Source: Streptomyces paludis
GTDB lineage: Bacteria; Actinomycetota; Actinomycetes; Streptomycetales; Streptomycetaceae
Length of the DNA stretch: 64,000 nt
Direction: 5' to 3'
Assembly (NCBI RefSeq): GCF_003344965.1
Contig: NZ_CP031194.1
Span: forward strand, 1,488,001-1,552,000
The notes below the pieces were generated by a model that had not been told where the DNA came from, ran no database searches, and saw nothing but the letters and a program-made list of their open reading frames with translations. Each line of letters begins with the position of its first letter. Within the stretch, counting starts at the first letter, position 1. The position numbers and the translations under genes are program-made. This document shows, piece after piece, positions 19,085-27,092 of this stretch.

Positions 19085-19175
19085 CGTACGGAGGTGCGAG
19101 GTGTAGCGGTGCTACTTGTACGCGGTGAACGAGGTGTACGGAGGTGCTGGGTGTACGCGGTGAACCAGGTGTACG
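19085..19175 (-). repeat. short imperfect tandem repeat after glkA
   Basis: About three imperfect copies of a 33-35 bp unit. The last two share GTACGCGGTGAAC followed by AGGTGTACG (19118-19140 and 19153-19175). It runs right up to the glkA stop. It looks like replication slippage. No coding or structural role is evident. Confidence 0.6.
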
Positions 19176-20117
19176 TCAGCCCTGCCGGGCCAGGTCCGCG
19201 GCGCCCACCAGCCCGGCCTCGCCGCCCAGTTGGGCCGCGAGCACCTGCGCGTGCGGACGCCACTCGCCGCCGATCAGCCAGCGCCGGAACGACTTGCGGA
19301 TCGGGTCGAGGACCAGCTCGCCCTCGTCCGAGACCCCGCCGCCGACGATGAACGCCGACGGGTCGAAGAGCGAGGCCAGGTCGGCCAGGCCCGCGCCCGC
19401 CCAACGCGCCAGCTCACGGAAGGAGTCGACGGCCACCGGGTCGCCCGCGCGGGCCGCCGCGCTGATGTGCCGGCCCTCGATGGCCTCCGGGGTGCCGTCG
19501 CCGAGACCGAGCAGTATCCCCGCGTTCTCCGGTGTCGCGTTGGCGCGCTGCTTGGCGTAGCGCACGAGGGCGCGCCCCGACGCGTACTGCTCCCAGCAGC
19601 CCTGGCTGCCGCAGCCGCAGAGCAGCCCGTCCGGGACGACCCGGATATGGCCGAACTCGGCGGCCACACCGAAGCGTCCGCGGCGCAGCTTGTTGCCGAT
19701 GATGATGCCGCCGCCGAGGCCGGTGCCGAGGGTGATGCAGATGACGTCCTCGTGGCCCTGGCCGGCGCCGAACCTGTACTCGCCCCAGGCCGCGGCGTTC
19801 GCGTCGTTCTCCACGACGACCGGCAGTCCGATCCGCTGCTCGACCTTGTCCTTGAGCGGTTCGTGCCGCCAGTTGATGTTCGGTGCGAAGAGAACGGTCG
19901 CGCGCTTGTCGTCGACGTAACCGGCCGCGCCGATGCCGACCGCCTCGATCTGGTGCCCCTCGCCGGCGCCGGAGACCGCGGCGCAGATCGCGTCCACGAT
20001 GCCTTCGGCGGTCGGCGGGGTGGGTACCTTGTGCGTCTCCAGGATGGCGCCCTCTTCGTCGACCACGCCGGCCGCGATCTTCGTGCCGCCGATGTCGACG
20101 CCGATGGTGAGTCCCAT
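19176..20117 (-). CDS. glkA: ROK-family glucokinase
   Basis: Phosphorylates glucose with ATP. In Streptomyces this enzyme is also needed for glucose catabolite repression. The 313-residue protein has the ATP phosphate loop DIGGTKIAAGVV near the start, VGIGAAGYVD, the catalytic Asp in VVENDANAAAWGE, TLGTGLGGGII, and the ROK zinc motif CGCGSQGCWEQYASG. GAGGGA precedes the ATG at 20117. The small DUF5304-type gene upstream probably shares its transcript. Length and position agree with S. coelicolor SCO2126 as I remember it. Confidence 0.95.
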   Translation of the reverse strand: MGLTIGVDIGGTKIAAGVVDEEGAILETHKVPTPPTAEGIVDAICAAVSGAGEGHQIEAVGIGAAGYVDDKRATVLFAPNINWRHEPLKDKVEQRIGLPVVVENDANAAAWGEYRFGAGQGHEDVICITLGTGLGGGIIIGNKLRRGRFGVAAEFGHIRVVPDGLLCGCGSQGCWEQYASGRALVRYAKQRANATPENAGILLGLGDGTPEAIEGRHISAAARAGDPVAVDSFRELARWAGAGLADLASLFDPSAFIVGGGVSDEGELVLDPIRKSFRRWLIGGEWRPHAQVLAAQLGGEAGLVGAADLARQG

Positions 20118-20183
20118 GTGTCCCTCAGTTTTCGGTCGAGCCCCGCTGGCGTCAACCGTACCCGAGGGCGGGCGCCCGACCGG

Positions 20184-20669
20184 TCAGTCCAGGTCGATCG
20201 GACCGCCGGAAGCGGGCCCTCCGTCCCTGGGGTCGGTGGGGTCGCCGGAGGTCTTCGTGTCGGGTGCGGGCCCCGGGGCGGCGTCCGGGGTGTCCCCGCG
20301 GGTCCACCGGGTCTCCTGGGACTCGACGGCCGAGCGGTACGCGGCGAGAAGTTCACCACCGGCGGCGGCGAGATGGTCGAAGACATCCGGGTTGCGCTCG
20401 ATGACCGGCTCGACGGCCGCCTTCGCCTGCTGGATGAACTGCTGTACGGCGCCCTGCGCGGCCATCCCGAACAGCGGGTTCTGGAGGGCGGAGACCTTGT
20501 CCGCCACCGCGTCGACCAGCTTGCGCAGCTCCTCGGCGGCCGATCCGGGCGGCGGCCCGTAGGCGGCGCGGCGGCGCGCCTTCTCCGCCTCCAGATCCTC
20601 GGCGCAGGCCGAGGCCCAGGCGTCCGAGTCGGCGGCGGGGCGCTCGGTGGGATCGCTGGGATCGCTCAT
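20184..20669 (-). CDS. DUF5304-type protein upstream of glkA
   Basis: A 161-residue acidic protein of unknown function. The central part is helical (about 20-115, including AEELRKLVDAVADKVSALQN and FIQQAKAAVEPVIERNPDVF). Both ends are disordered and rich in Asp, Pro and Ser. No catalytic motif or membrane segment. In S. coelicolor the gene in this position (SCO2127) has been discussed for an influence on glucose use and repression together with glkA. Here it lies 66 nt upstream of glkA on the same strand. Start is the ATG at 20669. Confidence 0.78.
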   Translation of the reverse strand: MSDPSDPTERPAADSDAWASACAEDLEAEKARRRAAYGPPPGSAAEELRKLVDAVADKVSALQNPLFGMAAQGAVQQFIQQAKAAVEPVIERNPDVFDHLAAAGGELLAAYRSAVESQETRWTRGDTPDAAPGPAPDTKTSGDPTDPRDGGPASGGPIDLD

Positions 20670-20749
20670 GGGGTGCTCCCGCGGTATCGGGCCGGTGCTG
20701 CTCACCATTGCCGCTCACCTTCGACGGTACCCGAACGGCCGGGCGCCGT

Positions 20750-21934
20750 TCAGGGGGTACGCGGCCAGAGCGCCGGATCGGGCGCGAAGCGCACGCGCAG
20801 CACGCCGTCCGTGAGACCGGCGCCGGTGACCGTGCAGCGGCGCAGCGCGGAGGGCAGCGGGACGATACGGCGGAACGCGCCCACGGTGAGCAGGAGTTCG
20901 TCGTCGCGGCGGACCAGTCCGAGATCGCTCTTGACCGCGCCGGGCAGCGGTACGTGCCAGACCAGCAGCTTCTCCTCGCTGAGCCGGTCCTCGACGGTCC
21001 ACTCCGCGGCCCCGGGGAGCGCACCGGGCGCCGGCTCGGCGGGGGGCGCGACTCCGAGCCGGGCGAGGTCGTCCGGGCCGCGCGGGTCCCGGCCCAGGTG
21101 GGCGGCCTCGCGGACGGCTCCGTCGGCCCCGTACTCCTCGTACCACTCCTCCAGGCACTTGCGCTGCTGCGCGACGAGGGTCGCGAGCCAGGGGCCCGTG
21201 TCGTCGCCGGGCAGCACCCGGTTGGGGACGAGGGTGTCGGCGCGCAGTCCGAAGAGGCCGAGGCCGGTACGGGCGGAGCGCAGCGCCTCGGCGGCGGCGG
21301 GCCCCGGCTCGGCGACCAGCCGTACGGTCGTCCCGGGGGCCTCGATCAGGGTCTGTACGGCGGCGAGCCCCTCGTCCCAGCGGGCGGCGGCCTCGTAGAG
21401 CCAGTGCGCGGGCATCGGTATCCCCGCGAGCTGGGCCATCAACGGGCGCAGCGCGCGGGCGGCCTGGCGTTCCTTGGGCACCAGCCGGCGCAGATAGCGG
21501 CGCAGTTGTTCGGGCAGGGCGAGTACGGCGAGCGCCTCGCGCAGCGGCGGCAGGTCGACGACGACGACGTCCCAGTCGCCCTCGGCGGCCCGGCGCAGGG
21601 CGTGCAGCAGGGCGAACTGGCCGCTGCCGGGGAGTTCGGTGATCTCCTCGTCGGCCAGCGGGCGGGCGCCGAGCAGGTCGAGCCCGGTGGCCAGGCGCTC
21701 CTGGAGGCCGAGCAGTTCCGTACGGAAGTGCTCCCCGGAGTCGATGCCGGCCGCCCAGAACCCGTCGGCGATCGCGGTGGGCGCGGGTCCGACCGGGCGG
21801 CCCAGCAGGGCGTCGAGCGGATCGGCGGAGAGCAGCAGGGCGCGCGCGCCGCCCCGGGCGGCGGCCTGCGCGGTCGCGGCGGCGACGGTGGTACGGCCCG
21901 CGCCGCCGGGGCCGGTGACCAGGACCGTACGCAT
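20750..21934 (-). CDS. ArsA-like ATPase with altered P-loop
   Basis: A 394-residue protein of the ArsA/GET3 fold. The P-loop reads GPGGAGRTT (8-16), where active family members have GKGGVGKTT. Both the signature lysine and the Walker A lysine are missing, replaced by Pro9 and Arg14. The switch region ALLLSADPLDALLG and the Walker-B-like DVVVVDLPPL are still recognisable. A C-terminal small beta domain (LLVWHVPLPGAVKSDLGLVR onwards) resembles the ArsA HSP20-like extension. It corresponds by order to Rv2184c. With arsenic genes absent, a role in handling proteins or metabolites at the envelope is more likely than arsenite export. The SRPBCC gene lies 5 nt upstream in the same operon. Confidence 0.8.
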   Translation of the reverse strand: MRTVLVTGPGGAGRTTVAAATAQAAARGGARALLLSADPLDALLGRPVGPAPTAIADGFWAAGIDSGEHFRTELLGLQERLATGLDLLGARPLADEEITELPGSGQFALLHALRRAAEGDWDVVVVDLPPLREALAVLALPEQLRRYLRRLVPKERQAARALRPLMAQLAGIPMPAHWLYEAAARWDEGLAAVQTLIEAPGTTVRLVAEPGPAAAEALRSARTGLGLFGLRADTLVPNRVLPGDDTGPWLATLVAQQRKCLEEWYEEYGADGAVREAAHLGRDPRGPDDLARLGVAPPAEPAPGALPGAAEWTVEDRLSEEKLLVWHVPLPGAVKSDLGLVRRDDELLLTVGAFRRIVPLPSALRRCTVTGAGLTDGVLRVRFAPDPALWPRTP

Positions 21935-21939
21935 CGGGG

Positions 21940-22383
21940 TCAGGCCCCCGGACCGGATTCGACGCGCTTCTTGAGGCCGGCCAGGGCCCGGTCAATGATG
22001 ACCTTCTCGGCCTTGCGCTTGATCATGCCGAGCATCGGGATCTTGACGTCGACGGTCAGCCGGTAGGTGACCTCCGTGCCGCCGGGGACGGGCGCGAGGG
22101 CGTAGGAGCCGTCCAGCTGGCGCAGCATCTGGGACTTGACCAGGGTCCAGCTGACCTGGTCGTCGCCGGTCCAGGTGTAGGCGAGGGTGTGGTCGTCCTT
22201 GATGGCGCCGGCGTCCAGCACCAGCCGGACCTTCTCGGCGCGGCCGTCCGCGTCGGTGGCGAGCACCTCGGCCTCCTTCACCTCGCCGGTCCAGTCCGGG
22301 TAGCGGGCGAAGTCGGCGATCACGCCCATGACGTCGGCCGGTGCCGCCTCGATCGTGATGCTCGAACTGGTGTGTTCCGCCAT
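21940..22383 (-). CDS. SRPBCC (START-like) lipid/ligand-binding protein
   Basis: A 147-residue protein of the polyketide cyclase/dehydrase SRPBCC superfamily. It starts SSITIEAAPADVMGVIADFARYPDW, the hallmark first strand and helices of the fold, and ends with a long helix over the cavity (MIKRKAEKVIIDRALAGLKKRVE). Such proteins bind hydrophobic ligands. No catalytic residue can be named. It is first in an operon with the ArsA-like gene, the same pairing as Rv2185c-Rv2184c. The two proteins may therefore act together, which is inference. Confidence 0.87.
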   Translation of the reverse strand: MAEHTSSSITIEAAPADVMGVIADFARYPDWTGEVKEAEVLATDADGRAEKVRLVLDAGAIKDDHTLAYTWTGDDQVSWTLVKSQMLRQLDGSYALAPVPGGTEVTYRLTVDVKIPMLGMIKRKAEKVIIDRALAGLKKRVESGPGA

Positions 22384-22481
22384 CGCCGTGCCTTTCCGGT
22401 GCCTGGGTGCGCGGTGTGCAGGCTATCGCGCCGACGCGGACCCGCCGCGCCCGGTCCGGGGCGGCCCGGCCTCCGTCCGGC

Positions 22482-23267
22482 TCACCACTCCATGGTCCAG
22501 GGCCGCCCGGTCGACGCGAAGTGCCCGACGTTCACGCACTCGGTGGCCCCGATCCGCATCCGGCGGGCCAGCGGCTGGTGGACATGGCCGAAGAGCGCGT
22601 ACCGCGGCCGGGTGCGGCGGATGGCGTCCAGCAGGGCGCCGCTGCCGCGCTCGAAGCGGCGGGCGACGGTGTCGTACGTCAGCTCCGGCACGTCCGGCGG
22701 GATGTGCGAGCAGAGCACGTCGACCTCGCCGAGCGCCTCGATCTTGGCCGCGTACTCCTCGTCGGAGATCTCGTACGGGGTGCGCATCGGCGTCCGCAGA
22801 CCGCCTCCGACGAAGCCGAAGACCCGGCCGCCCAGCTCGACGCGCTCGCCGTCGAGCACGGTGGTGCCGGGCCGCGCGTACTCGGGCCAGAGCGCCGGCA
22901 TATCGACATTGCCGTAGGTCGCGTACGTCGGTGTGGGAAAGGCGGCGAAGAGTTCGGCGTACTGGCGCCGTACGGCCTTCTCGATGGCGGTCGCCTGGTC
23001 GATCCCGAGCCCGGCCCACAGCTCCCGGCCGAACTCCCGGGCCTCCTCGAAGCGGCGGGCGGTGCGCAGTTCGACGATCCGGTCGGCGTTCGCGGTGCCG
23101 AAGAGGTCCGGGAAGATACCCCGCGAGTGGTCCGCGTAGTCCAGGAAGAGCACGAGATCCCCGAGGCAGATCAGGGCGTCGGCGCCGTCCCCCGCGCGCG
23201 CGAGATCCCGCGCGTTGCCGTGCACGTCACTGACCACATTGACTCGCATACCTCGCACGCCTCGCAT
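22482..23267 (-). CDS. calcineurin-like metallophosphoesterase
   Basis: A 261-residue phosphoesterase. The metal-binding motifs appear in order: SDVHGNARDL (D-x-H), ICLGDLVLFLD (GD), YGNVD (GN-D), LCSHIPPD, and LFGHVHQPLARRM (GHxH). No signal peptide. Substrate is unknown; relatives hydrolyse nucleotides or phosphodiesters. I prefer the ATG at 23267 because AGGGTGATC, a good match to the anti-Shine-Dalgarno, lies just upstream. An ATG six codons later lacks one. The same TAGGGT could also be a -10 box 7 nt from the ATG, which would make the message leaderless. Confidence 0.86.
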   Translation of the reverse strand: MRGVRGMRVNVVSDVHGNARDLARAGDGADALICLGDLVLFLDYADHSRGIFPDLFGTANADRIVELRTARRFEEAREFGRELWAGLGIDQATAIEKAVRRQYAELFAAFPTPTYATYGNVDMPALWPEYARPGTTVLDGERVELGGRVFGFVGGGLRTPMRTPYEISDEEYAAKIEALGEVDVLCSHIPPDVPELTYDTVARRFERGSGALLDAIRRTRPRYALFGHVHQPLARRMRIGATECVNVGHFASTGRPWTMEW

Positions 23268-23511
23268 GCCGATCACCCTAGAACTCCGCCGGGCCGCCCG
23301 GTAGAGGGGGCCGGACCTGCGCTTCCGCCGCGGCCCGGCACGCCACGGATCACGGCGCGCGAGGTACCGTCGTAAACGTGTGACGCGGGAAACATCGGCC
23401 AAGACCCCCTATCGAGAAGCGAGTACCGATGGGTAACGTCCGGGCAGTCCAGTGGCCCGCAGCCGCGCGCACAGAGCCGTGTCGCCCGGCGCCCGATGAG
23501 GAGCAGCAGAT

Positions 23512-25308
23512 TTGCGCGAGTTCAGCCTTCCGGCCCTGTACGAGGTCCCCTCGGACGGCAATCTGACCGATCTCATCCGGCGCAACGCCGTACAGCATCC
23601 CGAGGTGGCGGTCCTGGGCCGCAAGGTGGACGGCGTCTGGACCGACGTCACCGCCACCCAGTTCCTCGCCGAGGTGCGCGCGGCCGCCAAGGGCCTGATC
23701 GCGGCGGGCGTCCAGCCCGGCGACCGGGTCGCGCTGATGTCCCGTACCCGCTTCGAGTGGGTGCAGCTCGACTTCGCCATCTGGAGCGCGGGCGCGGTCA
23801 CCGTACCGGTGTACGAGACCAGCTCCGCCGAGCAGGTCCAGTGGATCCTCGGTGACTCCGGCGCGGTCGCCGCGATCGTCGAGAGCGACGACCACGCGGC
23901 GACGCTGGAGTCCGTGCGGGACGCCCTGCCCGGTCTCCGCGACGTCTGGCAGATCGACCGGGGCGGGGTGGACCGGCTCGTCGAGGCGGGCGCCGAGGTC
24001 AGCGACGAGACGGCCGACGCCCGCGCCACCAGCGCCAAGGCCGACGACCCGGCGACCATCGTCTACACCTCGGGCACCACCGGCCGCCCCAAGGGATGTG
24101 TGCTGACCCACCGCAGCTTCTTCGCGGAGTGCGGCAACGCCGTCGAGCGCCTCAAGCCCCTCTTCCGCACCGGCGAGTGCTCCGTCCTGCTCTTCCTGCC
24201 CGCCGCGCATGTCTTCGGACGGCTGGTCGAGGTGGCCGCCGTGATGGCCCCCATCAAGCTCGGCTGCGTACCCGACATCAAGAACCTCACCGAGGAACTG
24301 GCCACCTTCAGGCCGACCCTGATCCTCGGCGTCCCCCGCGTCTTCGAGAAGGTCTACAACGCGGCCCGCGCCAAGGCCCACGCCGACGGCAAGGGCGCGA
24401 TCTTCGACCGCGCCGCGCAGACCGCCATCGACTACAGCCGCGCCCTGTCCACCCCGCGCGGCCCCTCCCTCGGCCTGCGGATCCGCCACGCCGTCTTCGA
24501 CCGGCTCGTCTACACCAAGATCCGCGCCGTCCTCGGGGGCCGCGGCGAGTACGCCATCTCCGGCGGCGCGCCGCTGGGCGAACGCCTCGGCCACTTCTTC
24601 CGCGGCATCGGCTTCACCGTCCTGGAGGGGTACGGCCTCACCGAGTCCTGCGCCGCGACCACGTTCAACCCCTGGGACCGCCAGAAGATCGGCACGGTCG
24701 GCCAGCCGATGCCGGGCAGCGTCGTACGCATCGCGGACGACGGCGAGGTCCTCCTCCACGGCGACCACCTCTTCGCCGGCTACTGGAACAACGGGGCGGC
24801 GACCGCCGAGGCCCTCACCGACGGCTGGTTCCACACCGGCGACATCGGCACCCTCGACGAGGACGGCTATCTCTCCATCACCGGCCGCAAGAAGGAGATC
24901 CTCGTCACCGCCGGCGGCAAGAACGTCGCCCCCGCCGTCATCGAGGACCGCATCCGCGCGCACGCCCTCGTCGCCGAATGCATGGTCGTCGGCGACGGCC
25001 GCCCGTTCGTCGGCGCGCTGATCACCCTCGACGAGGAGTTCCTCACCCGCTGGGCCACCGACCACGGCAAACCCACCGACGCCACGGCGACGACGCTCCG
25101 GCAGGACCCGGAGCTGCTGGCGGAGATCCAACGGGCGGTGGACGAGGGCAACGCGGCGGTCTCGAAGGCCGAGTCCGTCCGCAAGTTCCGCGTCCTGACG
25201 GGCCAGTTCACGGAGGAGGCGGGCCACATCACGCCGTCGCTGAAGCTGAAGCGGAATGTGGTGGCGAGGGATTACGCGGACGAGATCGAGTCCTTGTACA
25301 CACGCTAG
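23512..25308 (+). CDS. fadD: long-chain acyl-CoA synthetase (AMP-forming)
   Basis: Activates fatty acids as acyl-adenylates and transfers them to CoA. The 598-residue protein carries the AMP-binding signature IVYTSGTTGRPKGCVLTH (about 183-200), EGYGLTESCAAT, the WFHTGDIG motif and the hinge/lysine region ITGRKKEILVTAGGKNVAP. This layout matches FadD15/FACL-type enzymes. It starts at a TTG with GAGGAGCAG upstream. By order it equals Rv2187, next to the glycosyltransferase of the PimB group. That fits a shared lipid-glycolipid neighbourhood. Confidence 0.93.
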   Translation: MREFSLPALYEVPSDGNLTDLIRRNAVQHPEVAVLGRKVDGVWTDVTATQFLAEVRAAAKGLIAAGVQPGDRVALMSRTRFEWVQLDFAIWSAGAVTVPVYETSSAEQVQWILGDSGAVAAIVESDDHAATLESVRDALPGLRDVWQIDRGGVDRLVEAGAEVSDETADARATSAKADDPATIVYTSGTTGRPKGCVLTHRSFFAECGNAVERLKPLFRTGECSVLLFLPAAHVFGRLVEVAAVMAPIKLGCVPDIKNLTEELATFRPTLILGVPRVFEKVYNAARAKAHADGKGAIFDRAAQTAIDYSRALSTPRGPSLGLRIRHAVFDRLVYTKIRAVLGGRGEYAISGGAPLGERLGHFFRGIGFTVLEGYGLTESCAATTFNPWDRQKIGTVGQPMPGSVVRIADDGEVLLHGDHLFAGYWNNGAATAEALTDGWFHTGDIGTLDEDGYLSITGRKKEILVTAGGKNVAPAVIEDRIRAHALVAECMVVGDGRPFVGALITLDEEFLTRWATDHGKPTDATATTLRQDPELLAEIQRAVDEGNAAVSKAESVRKFRVLTGQFTEEAGHITPSLKLKRNVVARDYADEIESLYTR

Positions 25309-25505
25309 CCGCCTCCCGGCGGGGGGCCGTGGTCTTGTCTCGGGCTGAGCCCGGTACGTACGTGCGGGTTGTCGCCGGGGTCCCCTCCGGTGGCACGCGC
25401 CCGGACTGCACGATTTACGCCGCGTGCGGGCCGGTGGCCACCCGCGGGTTTCGCTCAGCGGCACAAATCGCGCTTTACGTCCGGACACGCACCCCCTGCG
25501 GTGCC
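25309..25505 (-). repeat. copy B of the dispersed structured element, inverted
   Basis: The element starts on the base after the fadD stop and runs on the minus strand. Its core (25401-25484) keeps the stem of copies A and C but with compensatory changes: the inner arm pair is CGATTT/AAATCG where A and C have TGATTT/AAATCA, and the outer pair is CCGGAC/GTCCGG where they have CCGGAT/ATCCGG. The loop holds the different perfect palindrome GGTGGCCACC (25433-25442). The start-stop ATGTAG of A and C is ACGTAA here. The outer end next to fadD (CCGCC-TCCC-GGCGG) can also form a small terminator hairpin. Confidence 0.83.
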
Positions 25506-25519
25506 CCCTTCACGACCCG

Positions 25520-25854
25520 CACAGACCCACCGGGCCGAGCCCGGGACGCTTGGGCGCGGGCCGTCCACCGGGCGGAGGGGGCCGGGGTCGCAGGAGGTGA
25601 CGTCCCCGGATGTAGAGCGTGATTTGTGCCGCTGTACGGTCCGCAGTCGGCCGACGAAGCCGCACGCGGCGTAAATCATGCATCCGGGGATGCGCCTCCG
25701 GAGTGCCCCGGCCCCCGGCACAAACGAACCAGCCGCACCTCGAACCGGCCCGCACCATGCCCCGCCGGTAGGCGACCCCGCCCCGGCCCCCGCCACGGGC
25801 GCACCGACCGCACCGGCCGCACCGCCAAAGACCACGGCCCCCCGCCGGGAGGCG
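25520..25854 (+). repeat. copy C of the dispersed structured element
   Basis: Nearly identical to copy A at 5235-5640 over two blocks of about 60 bp on each side of the variable loop. Core at 25604-25689. The loop palindrome here is GTCGGCCGAC (25646-25655). AGGAGGTGA (25592-25600) and ATGTAG (25610-25615) are kept. It points away from copy B, so the two form one large inverted arrangement filling the 556 bp between the convergent fadD and glycosyltransferase genes. Its end GCCGGGAGGCG lies about 10 bp from the stop of the glycosyltransferase gene. No gene is supported in this interval. Confidence 0.85.
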
Positions 25855-25864
25855 AGGCGCCCGG

Positions 25865-27019
25865 CTACAGGAGCGACCGCAGCCGCTCCGCCAGGGTGTC
25901 CCAGCGCCACTTCTCCTCGACCCAGGCGCGGCCCCGCGCGCCCATCCGCCGTCGCAGCTCCGCGTCCTGGAGGAGGGTGACGATGCGGTCGGCGGACTCG
26001 CGGGCGGCCAGGGGTGGTGGGGCGCCGTGGACGACCCAGCCCGTTTCGCCGGTGAGGACCGCGTCGGGCGCGCCGCCCGAGTCGCCGGCGACGACCGGGA
26101 GGCCCGTCGCGGAGGCTTCGAGGTAGACGATGCCGAGGCCCTCGACGTCGAGGCCGCCGCGCCGGGTGCGGCAGGGCATGGCGAAGACATCGCCGGCGCC
26201 GAAGTGGGCGGGGAGGTCGGCCCAGGGGACGGCGCCGGTGAAGCGGACGGAGGGGGCGACGCCGAGGGAGTCGGCCAGGCGGCGCAGGTCGCGTTCGTAG
26301 GGGCCGCCGCCGACGACGAGGAGCACGGTTTCCGGGACGCGGGCCAGAATCGCGGGGAGGGCGCGGATCAGGGTGTCCTGGCCCTTGCGGGGGACGAGCC
26401 GGGAGACGCAGACGACGACGGGCCGGTCCGTGAGGCCGAGCGCCGCGCGGACGGCCGGGCCGCCGGAGTCGGGGTGGAAGGTCTTCTCGTCGACGCCGGG
26501 AGGGAGTTGGACCATGCGCGCCGCCGCCGCGGGGGTGACCGCCGAGGCGATGCGGGAGCGCGTGTACTCGCCGAGGTAGGTGATCGTGTCCGTGGACTCA
26601 CCGATGCGCCGCAGGAGGGCGCGGGAGCCCGGCAGTTGCGCCCAGGCGGCCTCGTGGCCGTGGGTGGTGGCGACGAGCCGCTCCGCGCCCGCGCGCCGCA
26701 GCGCGGGCCCCATCAGCCCGAGCGGGGCCGCCGCGCCGAACCAGACGGACCGGCAGCCGTGCTCCCGGAGCAGCCCGGCGGCGCGCCGGGTCACGCGCGG
26801 GGTGGGCAGGAGCATGGTCGTACGGTCGCGGACGACGGTGAAGGGCTGTTCGGCGTCGAACGCCGCCGTCGCCTCCGCGCCCTCGCGTCCGCGCTTCCAG
26901 GTGGAGGCGTAGACGACGACCCGTTCGGGGTCCAGCCGCAGCGCCATGTTGTGCAGGAACGCCTGGATGCCCCCGGGCCGCGGCGGGAAGTCGTTGGTCA
27001 CGATCAGTGTCTTGCGCAT
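25865..27019 (-). CDS. GT4-family glycosyltransferase (PimB-like)
   Basis: A 384-residue GT-B retaining glycosyltransferase. The N-terminal domain begins LIVTNDFPPRPGGIQAFLHN, the glycine-rich motif typical of PimB/PimA. The C-terminal half has CVSRLVPRKGQDTLIRALP and VGGGPYERDLRRLA, plus the EGLGIVYLEASATGLPVVAG motif containing the conserved nucleotide-binding glutamates. By order it matches Rv2188c (PimB), which transfers mannose from GDP-mannose to phosphatidylinositol mannosides. In Streptomyces a mannosyltransferase for phosphatidylinositol is plausible but not proven. It is divergent from a GT87 membrane mannosyltransferase gene 73 bp away. Confidence 0.9.
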   Translation of the reverse strand: MRKTLIVTNDFPPRPGGIQAFLHNMALRLDPERVVVYASTWKRGREGAEATAAFDAEQPFTVVRDRTTMLLPTPRVTRRAAGLLREHGCRSVWFGAAAPLGLMGPALRRAGAERLVATTHGHEAAWAQLPGSRALLRRIGESTDTITYLGEYTRSRIASAVTPAAAARMVQLPPGVDEKTFHPDSGGPAVRAALGLTDRPVVVCVSRLVPRKGQDTLIRALPAILARVPETVLLVVGGGPYERDLRRLADSLGVAPSVRFTGAVPWADLPAHFGAGDVFAMPCRTRRGGLDVEGLGIVYLEASATGLPVVAGDSGGAPDAVLTGETGWVVHGAPPPLAARESADRIVTLLQDAELRRRMGARGRAWVEEKWRWDTLAERLRSLL

Positions 27020-27092
27020 CCCGGCCGACAGTACCGGGCGCGCCCCGCGCGGCGCCCGCCCGGCGTCGTGTGCCGGGCGGCATCATGACGGG

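Noticed and set aside
19085..19175. Short repeats after glkA as a CRISPR array
   Set aside because: Units are adjacent and imperfect with no spacers, and no cas gene is present.
20750..21934. Arsenite-export ATPase as function of the ArsA-like protein
   Set aside because: Both P-loop lysines are missing and no arsB, arsR or arsC gene is nearby.
25229..25510. Shared peptide IYAACGP seen in frames over all three dispersed element copies
   Set aside because: Substitutions between copies follow the RNA stem pairing and not codon positions, and the frames have no conserved start or length.
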